Shown here: positions 56,669 to 64,000 of the stretch, piece by piece | Layout: each line of letters starts with the position of its first letter | Position numbering within the stretch: position 1 is the first letter of the stretch | Origin: Salinivirgaceae bacterium | GTDB taxonomy: Bacteria; Bacteroidota; Bacteroidia; Bacteroidales; SZUA-534 | Assembly: GCA_017645945.1 (NCBI GenBank) | Contig: JAGCNL010000055.1 | Coordinates: forward strand, 31,239-95,238 | Direction of reading: 5' to 3' | DNA length: 64,000 nt | Notes under the pieces: generated by a model | What the model saw: the letters and a program-made list of their open reading frames with translations, nothing else | Databases searched by the model: none | What the model was told of the DNA's origin: nothing | Position numbers and translations under genes: made by a program

Positions 56669-56699
56669 AGGAAGTTTCAGCAATGGAACTTCCTTTTTT
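56669..56699 (+). terminator. Intrinsic terminator of the rimP-nusA-infB operon
   Basis: AGGAAGTT and AACTTCCT form 8 perfect base pairs with a 10-base loop, then a run of T. The ATG in the loop is not a gene start. Confidence 0.9.
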
Positions 56700-56762
56700 A
56701 TTGATTGCGAAGCACATGAGGATTTGGAGAAGGGAAAATCACCACAACACGGATTTTTCTTT

Positions 56763-56770
56763 TACTTTTG
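56763..56770 (+). promoter_or_regulatory. -7 promoter element of the TPR/LuxR gene
   Basis: TACTTTTG matches TAnnTTTG, 17 bases before the ATG at 56788. It supports that start over an open frame beginning in the upstream terminator. Confidence 0.55.
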
Positions 56771-56787
56771 TGAAAATTTTTCGAACG

Positions 56788-58269
56788 ATGATTTTTAGAA
56801 TTGTCATATCTATCGCACTTACTTTCAGTATAATATCAACAGCCACAGCATCTGATCTCAAAAAATATCTTGAATTGTTCGCCAAATACGAGGAGTGCTA
56901 CGACAGTAACGACTACCGCGGTTCTGTAAAATTTCTTGAGGAGGCTCTGATCTACGTTCCTACTGACTCAACAATATACTATTCAGACATTTACAATGGT
57001 TTGGCGTATGCCTATTGGGATATGGGACAGTACGACAAGGCTGTTGATTACGGGAAACGTTGTCTTGAATGCGATTTAGTGCTTGGCGATTCAACGCGAA
57101 TCTCAACATCGTTCAATCTGCTGGCGATTCTCTTCACCCACCAGAAACTTTTCGACGAGGCAGAACAATATTTATTGCAAGCCATAACATACGTGCCGCA
57201 CAACAACACCAAGATGAAAGCCGGCCGATACGCTGTTTTGGGCGAGATTCTGTCGGCAAACGGAAGGGACGCGGAGGCCATCGGCTATATCCGCCAGGCA
57301 TACGCGCTCGACTCCGCCGACAACCGCACCGACAAAATGCCCGTACGCTTGTCGCAGCTTGGTGAGGCCTACCTGCGGCAGAAAGAATTTGACAAGGCCG
57401 AAGTAACGTTGGCTAAAGCATCGGAAGGACTGCGAGCCGCTGGCAACGATTACAGTCTGTGTATCAACCTATTGGCACAAACAAAAAACTATATGGCGCT
57501 TGGCCGCAAAGCCGAAGCCGAGAAAACCGCTTTAGAAGGGCTCGACCTGAGCAATAAGTTAAACCGGCGCAGAACCAAACTCGAGGCACTGCACTATCTT
57601 GCCGAACTGCGCAAGAGTCCTGAGCTTTACGAGCAGACTCTGGCCCTCAACGACTCGCTCTACAACGAACAGATCAGCCAGCAGATAGCTGATTTTGAAG
57701 TTCGCTACGCCACTGCCGAAAAAGAGAAGGAAAAAGCTGAGTTGCAGGTAATTATCAACCATCAGCGTTACGCATTGGTTGTGATTGTGATTGTTTTTGC
57801 CGCCATTCTTATAGGCGCTGTGCTGGGATATATTGTCCGCCGCATGCGCCGCGACATTGAACACACTGAGAAGATGGCCCGCGAATTGTTTGTCATCAAA
57901 CATCCGTCAGTAAATTTGGCAACCACGGGGAACAACCTTGAAAATAAAGATATTATCCATCGGCAGAATAAAGCCGACCTCAACAGCACAACTGAGGACT
58001 CCCCCATTCGACTGCTTCCAAACGAACCGATTAACGCACCAAAACCAGCAGCGGAAACTACGGATGATGGCGTCAAATTGTCGCCACGCGAGCGGGAGAT
58101 TATCAAGGCCTGCTGCCAGGGCAAGCTGAGCAAGGAGATTGCCGACGATTTCGGTATCAGCAAAAAGACCGTCGATAACCACAAGTCGACCATTTACCAG
58201 AAAATTGGCGTCTGCAACAACACTGAGCTCATTCTCTACGCTGTTAAACACGGATTTGCTAGCGTCTGA
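56788..58269 (+). CDS. Membrane-anchored TPR regulator with C-terminal LuxR-type HTH
   Basis: Protein of 493 residues. A signal peptide (MIFRIVISIALTFSIISTATA) leads to about seven tetratricopeptide-like helical repeats in the periplasm (NGLAYAYWDMGQYDKAVDYG, LGEAYLRQKEFDKAEVTLAK). A membrane segment (ALVVIVIVFAAILIGAVLGY, about residues 328-350) is followed by a cytoplasmic linker and a GerE/LuxR HTH (KLSPREREIIKACCQGKLSK, then TVDNHKSTIYQKIGV) in the last 65 residues. The layout is that of Bacteroidota one-component sensors that read a periplasmic or envelope signal and bind DNA directly. The target is unknown; the next gene is a lipoprotein on the same strand. Confidence 0.88.
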   Translation: MIFRIVISIALTFSIISTATASDLKKYLELFAKYEECYDSNDYRGSVKFLEEALIYVPTDSTIYYSDIYNGLAYAYWDMGQYDKAVDYGKRCLECDLVLGDSTRISTSFNLLAILFTHQKLFDEAEQYLLQAITYVPHNNTKMKAGRYAVLGEILSANGRDAEAIGYIRQAYALDSADNRTDKMPVRLSQLGEAYLRQKEFDKAEVTLAKASEGLRAAGNDYSLCINLLAQTKNYMALGRKAEAEKTALEGLDLSNKLNRRRTKLEALHYLAELRKSPELYEQTLALNDSLYNEQISQQIADFEVRYATAEKEKEKAELQVIINHQRYALVVIVIVFAAILIGAVLGYIVRRMRRDIEHTEKMARELFVIKHPSVNLATTGNNLENKDIIHRQNKADLNSTTEDSPIRLLPNEPINAPKPAAETTDDGVKLSPREREIIKACCQGKLSKEIADDFGISKKTVDNHKSTIYQKIGVCNNTELILYAVKHGFASV

Positions 58270-58343
58270 CTTTTTTGTCCGCCGCGGCGCATTCTGTGGC
58301 CAAAAATTGCCAATTTTGTATTCACATTGATTGATTGAACGTT

Positions 58344-58790
58344 ATGAAACGTCTGCTTTATATTCTGATTTGCTGCGTTGCCATTGCCGGCTGCAAATCG
58401 TCGTCGAACACTCAAAAAACGGCCGAACCCAACGGCAAAAGTTCAGAGACTACAGTTTCCCGAAAGAAGTCGAAAGTGGAGAATTTCGACAAGTTCTACG
58501 ACCGCTTCCACACCGACAGCGCCTTTCAGATGTCGCGCATCAAGTTTCCGCTTGGCGGCGGCTACCACACAGTGGACAACTCCACCAAATGGACTGCCGA
58601 AAACTGGCACCTGATGACTACCCGCGTCTATGATGTCGACAATAACAAATACAAAGCAATCTACTCAAAAACCGAAACCTCGTTCACGCAGAAAATTTGG
58701 ATTGACAGTGCTGGTCTGTTCGTCGAGTGCCGCTTCGAACTTGTTGACGGCAAATGGTTTCTGGTTTATATGAACGACGAGAACAAATAA
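58344..58790 (+). CDS. Small lipoprotein, DUF4348-like
   Basis: Protein of 148 residues with lipoprotein signal MKRLLYILICCVAIAGC (Cys17); this ATG is preferred to one three codons upstream. After a polar linker, FDKFYDRFHTDSAFQMSRIK with a following FPLGG and a later KIWIDSAGLFVECRFELVDG resemble the Bacteroidota DUF4348 family, of unknown function. It is convergent with the outer-membrane barrel gene, whose stop directly abuts its own, with no intergenic bases. Confidence 0.7.
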   Translation: MKRLLYILICCVAIAGCKSSSNTQKTAEPNGKSSETTVSRKKSKVENFDKFYDRFHTDSAFQMSRIKFPLGGGYHTVDNSTKWTAENWHLMTTRVYDVDNNKYKAIYSKTETSFTQKIWIDSAGLFVECRFELVDGKWFLVYMNDENK

Positions 58791-61181
58791 TCACAACTCA
58801 ATTTTCAGCGTTGCCATCACGCCACGCGGAATGGTAAGCGTCATGTTGTCGCCACGCTGGCCTTTGCCGTCCGAGCCCTCGGGGAAGCACATCTCGTTAT
58901 AGACATTTCCGAAGTCGTAGATGTTGTAACACAGCACGTTAAGGCTTACAGTGCGTTGTTTCAGCTGCGCCACAAAGCGTGCATGAAGGTCGATGTTGAA
59001 GAGGGCACTTTCGCGACAGCCGAAATTGCCGTCGGTTGGGTTGATGCCGCGTGAACAATACGGACGGATGGCCATCTGCGTGTCGCCGTTGCTGTCGGTT
59101 GTGGTGGCGGTGTTGAAATAGACAAACGGCTGTCCGTCAGTCCAGCGGCCAGTGATGCCGTATTGAATGTGCCGGTTAACATTGTGTGCCAGATAGATAC
59201 GGCAGATGTATGCCTTGTCTTGGTCGAGGCGGCCTACGCCCGGATATTTGCCATTGGAATTCTCCATCGTGTTGAAAGTGTTAGGGTTGGCTGTCGATTC
59301 TGACAGAACACCAATGTTGTTCGATGCCGGACCATTGCCTAAAGCCGAGAACCCCGCTCCCATCATCGACTGCCACGAGAGGCTGAACAGAACATTCTCG
59401 CCGCGATAGGTGTAGCGCGAATTCTGCGTCACATAAAAAGGCGTGTTCAGCAATGGGATGCTTCCCATCATGCTTTTATGCAGATAATCAACAACATAAT
59501 CACGCTGACCTGGGTTCAGGAAATAGTAGCTGTCGGCATCAGAGAAACAATTGGCAACAACTCCATCTTCGAATTTCGCCATCCAAGTGTGATGGAACTT
59601 CTTGTAAGTCTGCAAGAAAGCAAACTCGTGCTTGCCAAAGTGCAGATAAACAGGAATGTTCACAGTGAAATATCCTGGTTGCCACAGATGTTTGGCGTAG
59701 CGGTGATAACGGCCGCCAGTGGTTGTGAAAAGTCGGTCAGAATTAGCAAAATAAACATCGGCATTCATATAATCATCGCTCATGAAACGGATGTCCTCAA
59801 TGTTGTAGCTTATGCGGTCGTGAGCGAGTGTCAGCCCCACGTTGAGCCAGCTGAACGGCCTGTAATCGAGCTTGGCGGCGGCCTGAATATTGGGCGAGAT
59901 TTTGGTTTTGCCATTGAGCAACATACCATCGACAGTGAGCGAGGCCTCGCCTGCAAGCGCAAGTTTTTCCGACAAACGATGCTGAGCCTCAAAGCCTATC
60001 TTGTTTTCAATCAGTCCTGAAGCAAACTTGCGACTCGTCCATTCATAGCGGTAGAGTGGCGTTGGCTCTGTTTGAAAAAAATGCTGGAAATAGACATCGT
60101 TGCTGAAAGTCTCCCTGTCGGGCTTGAAGATGAGGAGCGAGTTGTAGCCGTCGGCCTTGAAGGTGAGCCACGGTAGCAACTTTTGGCTGAAGTTGAGAGC
60201 CCACGTCAGCTCACTGGTGCGGCCGTCGGGCATCCATGGCTCAAGCGACTCGCCGTCCTGGTCAATCACATTGCGGCTGAATTCCAAATTGTTGTGATGG
60301 ACGGTGTTGGTTGCCCATGTGAGGCCTGTGGTGAGGCCGTTGCGGCTTGCGTAGAGCGATGCGCTTGCTGTTGAAAGTTCCATCAGCTCTGCGCTGTTAA
60401 AGTAGAATTCAGCTCCGTAATTGTCTTTGTCAGAAATATTTACAAAATATCCGACGCAGTCGAACAAACCTGCTGTTGGCAACTGTCCGTCGAGCTGGAT
60501 TTTGTAATGATGAGCGCTGTAAAGCGGTTCTCGGCGAATGAGTCCGTTCTGGTCGTAGTTGGGCAGCATCAGTTGCCCGAAACATGTGTAAATGTGCTGT
60601 CGGTAATTTCGACCGTCTTTTTCCAAAGTGAACGCCAAATCGGCAGTTCCTTGATTTTTAATATGTTGCCGTTCGTTGATGGTCTGAATGTCATTAGCAT
60701 CGTCGGTGCCGGTGCCGTGAAAAAGATGGATAATGTCGGCCGAGCCACGCGATATTCCGCCCAGATTGCCATGATTCCACGATACCGCGGCATAGTCGCG
60801 GGCGGCGGTGTCGAACTCAAAGTTGAGAATTGAGCCGCGATTGTTGATTCGCAGGTTATAGTTCTCCATGTTCGGCACATAAACCGACGAGCCGGCGGTA
60901 AAGCGGCCATCGATGCGGAAGCCATTGATATAGAAGCGGTTCCAGCGAAACGAGTTTCCGTCGATGGTGAACATCAGCTGCCCCGACTCGTCCCACTGTC
61001 CGAGGTGAAGTCCTTGATATACAGTGTGGTCCGACAGTGCGTCGAGCCAGTGGGCAAGGTGTCCCTGATGGTAGAAATCGCGGAAAAACGACGCGCTCAC
61101 CGAGTCCTCATCCATCTGCGCCGAGGCTGTCAAAGTGGCGGCAACCATCATCGAGGCTAATATTATTCTTTTGATTATCAT
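58791..61181 (-). CDS. Large outer-membrane beta-barrel protein (TonB-receptor-like)
   Basis: Protein of 796 residues with signal peptide MIIKRIILASMMVAATLTASA. Residues about 60-160 (MFTIDGNSFRWNRFYINGFR, NRGSILNFEFDTAARDYAAV) resemble a small plug-like domain. The rest is a long series of amphipathic strands with aromatic girdles (RYTYRGENVLFSLSWQSMMG), ending in GVMATLKIEL. No TonB box is clear at the N-terminus and no SusD partner is adjacent, so it is not a standard SusC. The start lies 4 bases after the stop of a second barrel gene, so they are co-transcribed. Function unknown. Confidence 0.72.
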   Translation of the reverse strand: MIIKRIILASMMVAATLTASAQMDEDSVSASFFRDFYHQGHLAHWLDALSDHTVYQGLHLGQWDESGQLMFTIDGNSFRWNRFYINGFRIDGRFTAGSSVYVPNMENYNLRINNRGSILNFEFDTAARDYAAVSWNHGNLGGISRGSADIIHLFHGTGTDDANDIQTINERQHIKNQGTADLAFTLEKDGRNYRQHIYTCFGQLMLPNYDQNGLIRREPLYSAHHYKIQLDGQLPTAGLFDCVGYFVNISDKDNYGAEFYFNSAELMELSTASASLYASRNGLTTGLTWATNTVHHNNLEFSRNVIDQDGESLEPWMPDGRTSELTWALNFSQKLLPWLTFKADGYNSLLIFKPDRETFSNDVYFQHFFQTEPTPLYRYEWTSRKFASGLIENKIGFEAQHRLSEKLALAGEASLTVDGMLLNGKTKISPNIQAAAKLDYRPFSWLNVGLTLAHDRISYNIEDIRFMSDDYMNADVYFANSDRLFTTTGGRYHRYAKHLWQPGYFTVNIPVYLHFGKHEFAFLQTYKKFHHTWMAKFEDGVVANCFSDADSYYFLNPGQRDYVVDYLHKSMMGSIPLLNTPFYVTQNSRYTYRGENVLFSLSWQSMMGAGFSALGNGPASNNIGVLSESTANPNTFNTMENSNGKYPGVGRLDQDKAYICRIYLAHNVNRHIQYGITGRWTDGQPFVYFNTATTTDSNGDTQMAIRPYCSRGINPTDGNFGCRESALFNIDLHARFVAQLKQRTVSLNVLCYNIYDFGNVYNEMCFPEGSDGKGQRGDNMTLTIPRGVMATLKIEL

Positions 61182-61185
61182 TGGT

Positions 61186-62103
61186 TTATTGTTTCATCAT
61201 TGATAAAATATCGAGCCGATAAGCCAACCCGACGCGCACCAAATGGTAGGGATAGTCGCGCAGGCCATACTGATAGACGGCAACAGCATCCAGATTCCCG
61301 AAATGGCCAATGAGGTCGAACCTCAACACGGTTGGACGGTCGTGTGCCAGTTCGCCGCCATCGTTGTTATGCTCCCAACCGCTGTATCCCGCCAAATTGG
61401 CTGACAATGAGAAATATGTATTCTCCCATTTCGCCATCACACCAAACTGTGTGGCATCGTTCTGGCGACCAAGGTCGGTTTGCCAGCAAAGAAAGCCAGT
61501 GGTGACGGCAGCACGCAAACTGTGATTCCATTTGCCGCTGCCAACAGCCATTGATTTTCCTGCGGTTATGTCGAAAAAATAACCAGGACTGTCGTAGTAG
61601 CGCGCATGAAACGACTCAAAGCCCGAAGCTGTTTTCAGAGCGGCACGCAGCACAATATCGGGGCGGAGACCGCTTTCGCGAAGAATCTGCATATCGGTGC
61701 TAACATACACATCGCCAGCAAGATGCCCATCGCGGGCCTCCTCTATGTTTTCAGGCTGAACGCGACAGGCGGCAAGGCTTTCATCGGTGTTGTGGTACCA
61801 TTCCATGGCGGGCATCCACACAGAGAGATTGGCGCGGTCGGTCCAGAGCGGGATGTTCAGTTTGAAGGCGGCATCGATGGTCTGGTCGCCTCGGAAGCCC
61901 TTGAAATAATCGGTTGCCACTTCGGCACGAAGCACGGGTTGCACACGGCCATCGAGCATCTCGGGCACGGCAAAGGCGTTCGGGCCGAAATAGTACGGCG
62001 AAATCTGCGTCACGGTGCGCTGCGATGTCTTGTTCAGCGGCGTCTGCGCAACAGCCTGACCTGCAACCATCAACATTATAAAAAACAGAAACTTACGTTT
62101 CAT
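61186..62103 (-). CDS. Outer-membrane beta-barrel protein of unknown function
   Basis: Protein of 305 residues; the ATG at 62103 gives a signal peptide (MKRKFLFFIMLMVAGQAVAQ), while the longer frame upstream runs over another gene. After SPYYFGPNAFAVPEMLDG the chain consists of alternating amphipathic strands (RAAVTTGFLCWQTDLG, KWENTYFSLSANLAGYSGW, YHLVRVGLAYRLDIL), typical of a 12-16-strand barrel. A promoter -7 element TATCTTCG (62122-62129, minus) lies just upstream. First gene of a pair with the larger barrel protein. Confidence 0.75.
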   Translation of the reverse strand: MKRKFLFFIMLMVAGQAVAQTPLNKTSQRTVTQISPYYFGPNAFAVPEMLDGRVQPVLRAEVATDYFKGFRGDQTIDAAFKLNIPLWTDRANLSVWMPAMEWYHNTDESLAACRVQPENIEEARDGHLAGDVYVSTDMQILRESGLRPDIVLRAALKTASGFESFHARYYDSPGYFFDITAGKSMAVGSGKWNHSLRAAVTTGFLCWQTDLGRQNDATQFGVMAKWENTYFSLSANLAGYSGWEHNNDGGELAHDRPTVLRFDLIGHFGNLDAVAVYQYGLRDYPYHLVRVGLAYRLDILSMMKQ

Positions 62104-62110
62104 CAGTCCG

Positions 62111-62356
62111 CTATTTTGGTGCGAAGATAAGGAAAGACGATACACCAGTTTGCTGATTGCGCAAAAAAAAGAGACTGCCATCATAATACGAGCAATCTCT
62201 TTTGTCACGTTTACGGTCGTAAACTTTCTTTGACTTCACAATCCGCAGCGGCCGCGTTGAAATCAGCTTGCCATGCTGCGCGATTTCTCTTTCCCTGTCA
62301 GCCTTTTTCACGGCATTAAGGTAATCGAGAAACGTTGGCTTCTCTTTCTTACCCAT
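62111..62356 (-). CDS. Small basic protein with terminator inside its frame; candidate ribosome-rescue factor
   Basis: Protein of 81 residues. The first 52 are highly basic and conserved-looking (MGKKEKPTFLDYLNAVKKAD, then REREIAQHGK), with VKSKKVYDRKRDKR at 40-53. Residues 41-49 fit KxKxxYxRK, the pattern of E. coli ArfA (KGKGSYMRK). An intrinsic terminator hairpin is formed by codons 53-63 with the U-run at codons 63-65, while the stop lies after codon 81. Terminated transcripts would therefore lack a stop codon, exactly as for ArfA and Bacillus BrfA, whose levels are kept low by trans-translation. The tail after codon 60 is hydrophobic, as in ArfA. A separate promoter is likely (62381-62412). 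The assignment is an inference; alternatively it is a gene that lost its original stop codon. Confidence 0.6.
   Translation of the reverse strand: MGKKEKPTFLDYLNAVKKADREREIAQHGKLISTRPLRIVKSKKVYDRKRDKRDCSYYDGSLFFLRNQQTGVSSFLIFAPK
62122..62129 (-). promoter_or_regulatory. -7 promoter element of the barrel-protein pair
   Basis: TATCTTCG on the minus strand, 18 bases before the ATG at 62103. It lies within the last codons of the small basic gene, after that gene's terminator, so the barrel genes form a separate unit. Confidence 0.5.
62161..62200 (-). terminator. Intrinsic terminator inside the small basic gene
   Basis: On the minus strand AGAGATTGC and GCAGTCTCT pair over nine positions (one G-U) around a 13-base loop, followed by eight T (the last pairing base included). 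It lies 16 codons upstream of the frame's stop codon. Confidence 0.85.
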
Positions 62357-62380
62357 AGCTTTATGTATTTAAAATCGACC

Positions 62381-62412
62381 GCAAAGGTGCTGAAAAAGAC
62401 GGAAAAAGCAAA
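62381..62412 (-). promoter_or_regulatory. Probable promoter of the small basic gene
   Basis: On the minus strand TTTG (62409-62412) and CACCTTTG (62381-62388) are 20 bases apart; only the first base of the -7 element differs from TAnnTTTG-type sites. The -7 element is 24 bases before the ATG. It overlaps the guaB terminator. Confidence 0.5.
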
Positions 62413-62433
62413 AGGCCGCCTTGCGACGACCTT
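62403..62433 (-). terminator. Intrinsic terminator of guaB
   Basis: On the minus strand AAGGTCGTC and GGCGGCCTT pair over nine positions (two G-U) with a GCAA tetraloop, followed by TTTGCTTTTT, 27 bases after the guaB stop. Confidence 0.8.
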
Positions 62434-62460
62434 TCACAATCTATCAATTAACAACCTAAA

Positions 62461-63954
62461 TCAATTTTGGTCTTTCAAAATCACATCGTGAGCGCCGCCC
62501 TCGATAATCGATGTCGACGAAACGACAGTGATTTTTGCGTTCTGCTGCAAGTCTTTGATTGACAGCGAACCGCAGCTGCACATTGTGGCACGGATTTTAC
62601 CGAGCGTGAGTGCCAGGTTGTCCTTCATCTTGCCAGCGTAAGGCACGTAGCTGTCAACGCCTTCCTCGAATTTCAGAGCAGCTGCACCGCCCATATCGTA
62701 GCGCTGCCAGTTCTTTGCGCGGTTCGAGCCTTCGCCCCAGTACTCTTTCACAATGCGGTTGCCGATGGTAAGTTTCTTGGTCGGCGACTCGTCAAAGCGG
62801 GCGAAATAGCGGCCCATCATCAGGAAGTCGGCGCCCATGGCCAGTGCCAGCACCATATGGTAGTCCTGCACAATGCCGCCATCAGAGCAGATTGGAATGT
62901 AAATGCCTGTCTTCTTGAAGTATTCGTCGCGGGCTGCTGCCACATCCATAACGGCTGTAGCCTGACCGCGGCCTATGCCTTTCTGCTCACGGGTGATGCA
63001 GATTGAGCCTCCGCCAATGCCAATCTTGATGAAATCGGCGCCTGCTGCAACCAGATAGTCAAAGCCTTCTTTATCAACAATATTACCAGCGCCAACTTTC
63101 ACTTTGTCGCTGTATTTCGATTTAATCCACTTCAGTGTCTCAAGCTGCCATTCCGAGTAACCGTCCGACGAGTCGATGCAGAGCACATCAGCACCTGCCT
63201 CAACCAGTGCAGGAACACGCTGCTCATAGTCGCGAGTGTTGATGCCAGCGCCAACAAGCAGTTTCTTGTTCGAGTCCGACAGCTCGTTCGGGTTTTCGTG
63301 GTGACTATCGTGGTCCTTGCGGAAGACAAAGTACATAAGTTTCTGATTCTCATCGATAATCGGCAGAGTGTTGAGCTTGTTGTCCCAGATGAGCTGGTTG
63401 GCATCGCTCAGCGAGATACCCAGCTTACCCACGGTCAGCTTGTCGAACGGAGTCATGTGCAGTTCAACCTTGTCGTTCAAGTCGTCCTTGTCAGTGCGGT
63501 AGTCGCGGCTGGTAATCATACCCAGCAGGCGGCCGTTGGGCGTTCCGTCGTCGGTCACGCCGATGGTTGAGTGGCCGGTGCGCTGAATCAGGTCAAGCAC
63601 GTCGTAGAGCGTGTTGTCGGGTTTCACGTTAGAATCGCTCGTTACAAATCCGGCTTTGAATTTCTTGACGCGGCGAACCATATCAGCCTGTGACTCAATG
63701 GGCTGCGAGCCGAATATGAACGACAAGCCGCCGTTACGCGCAAGCTCGATTGCCAGGCCCGAGTCGGAAACCGACTGCATAATGGCCGACACAAACGGAA
63801 TGTTCAGGTTGATGGCCGACTCTTCGCCCTTCTTGAATTTCACAAGCGGCGTGCGGAGCGACACGTTTGTGGGAATGCACTGTTTGGTTGTGAGTCCCGG
63901 AATCAGCAGAAACTCGCCAAATGTTCTTGATACGTCGTTGAAAATCTTTGCCAT
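62461..63954 (-). CDS. guaB: Inosine-5'-monophosphate dehydrogenase
   Basis: Protein of 497 residues converting IMP to XMP with NAD+, the committed step of guanine nucleotide synthesis. Seen: the catalytic loop [14 protein letters not shown] with Cys319, the flap [16 protein letters not shown] with Arg418 and Tyr419, the phosphate loop [11 protein letters not shown], and a two-CBS insertion (about 105-220, including [17 protein letters not shown]). The sequence is of the branch that includes Tritrichomonas foetus IMPDH, with the same numbering of catalytic residues. A terminator follows. Confidence 0.97.
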   Translation of the reverse strand: MAKIFNDVSRTFGEFLLIPGLTTKQCIPTNVSLRTPLVKFKKGEESAINLNIPFVSAIMQSVSDSGLAIELARNGGLSFIFGSQPIESQADMVRRVKKFKAGFVTSDSNVKPDNTLYDVLDLIQRTGHSTIGVTDDGTPNGRLLGMITSRDYRTDKDDLNDKVELHMTPFDKLTVGKLGISLSDANQLIWDNKLNTLPIIDENQKLMYFVFRKDHDSHHENPNELSDSNKKLLVGAGINTRDYEQRVPALVEAGADVLCIDSSDGYSEWQLETLKWIKSKYSDKVKVGAGNIVDKEGFDYLVAAGADFIKIGIGGGSICITREQKGIGRGQATAVMDVAAARDEYFKKTGIYIPICSDGGIVQDYHMVLALAMGADFLMMGRYFARFDESPTKKLTIGNRIVKEYWGEGSNRAKNWQRYDMGGAAALKFEEGVDSYVPYAGKMKDNLALTLGKIRATMCSCGSLSIKDLQQNAKITVVSSTSIIEGGAHDVILKDQN

Positions 63955-64000
63955 TTTTGTTGCGTTTTTCGGAATAAAAAAAATTTTGCAATGATACGGA

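Noticed and set aside
62700..62740. GGTTCGAGCC-like sequence recalling a tRNA T-arm
   Set aside because: It lies inside guaB at a conserved part of the enzyme, and no acceptor or anticodon stems can be formed around it.

Overview
The window looks like chromosomal DNA of an uncultured member of the order Bacteroidales (phylum Bacteroidota). The reasons are: two BspA-type leucine-rich-repeat surface proteins with type IX secretion (T9SS)-like C-terminal tails; families mostly confined to the phylum (DUF4837, DUF5686, DUF2723/GT117, HU-CCDC81-like/SPOR); -7 elements of the form TAnnTTTG upstream of several genes; and almost no Shine-Dalgarno signal. No complete mobile element, tRNA or rRNA gene is visible. 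Plus- and minus-strand blocks alternate, and nearly all of the sequence is coding.

Layout. 1-1.3 kb: end of recQ, then a PIN-type toxin-antitoxin pair on the minus strand. 1.3-2 kb: a gene-free stretch of short repeats. 2-8 kb: a 1378-residue LRR/InlB-repeat surface protein and a beta-helix lipoprotein that carries one copy of the same InlB-type repeat. 7.9-15.8 kb (plus): prmA, an unrecognised 1557-residue secreted protein overlapping proB, and a von Willebrand A lipoprotein. 15.9-22.6 kb (minus): O-methyltransferase, then M23 peptidase-dxr-rseP (an envelope/isoprenoid operon), and the membrane pyrophosphatase hppA. 22.8-27 kb (plus): a cysteine-cluster protein, a family 2 glycosyltransferase and polA. 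27-31.2 kb: an unknown gene, palindromic repeats, a small RNA gene resembling the Bacteroidales-1/6S-like class, topB and the diadenylate cyclase cdaA. 31.4-36 kb (plus): HU-like/SPOR protein, lptB and a DUF5686 outer-membrane protein. 36-41.7 kb (minus): sufB without sufC or sufD beside it, a membrane protein, a DUF4837 lipoprotein with a small antitoxin-like gene in front, and a second LRR surface protein behind a structured leader RNA. 42-42.7 kb: a MntA/HepT toxin-antitoxin pair. 42.8-51.9 kb: lepA, an NAD-dependent epimerase, a flippase-GT117 pair and a secreted serine hydrolase. 52-56.6 kb: the rimP-nusA-infB operon with a consensus promoter and a terminator. 56.8-64 kb: a TPR/LuxR regulator, a lipoprotein, two outer-membrane barrel proteins, a small basic protein and guaB.

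The most interesting item is the small basic gene at 62111-62356. It has its own promoter, and an intrinsic terminator lies inside its reading frame, 16 codons before the stop, so most transcripts should lack a stop codon. It also carries a KxKxxYxRK motif. This is the architecture of the ribosome-rescue factors ArfA (E. coli) and BrfA (Bacillus), so it is proposed here as a Bacteroidota ribosome-rescue factor. Other points: a roughly 240-nt structured RNA upstream of the second LRR gene; a GuaB that resembles Tritrichomonas foetus IMP dehydrogenase down to residue numbering; short-period degenerate tracts that begin at the stop codons of several genes and put stops in all frames; and a large secreted-protein gene (DUF5686) whose signal peptide has no canonical start codon.

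Family assignments rest on motifs read by eye and on remembered family features. No database search was run.
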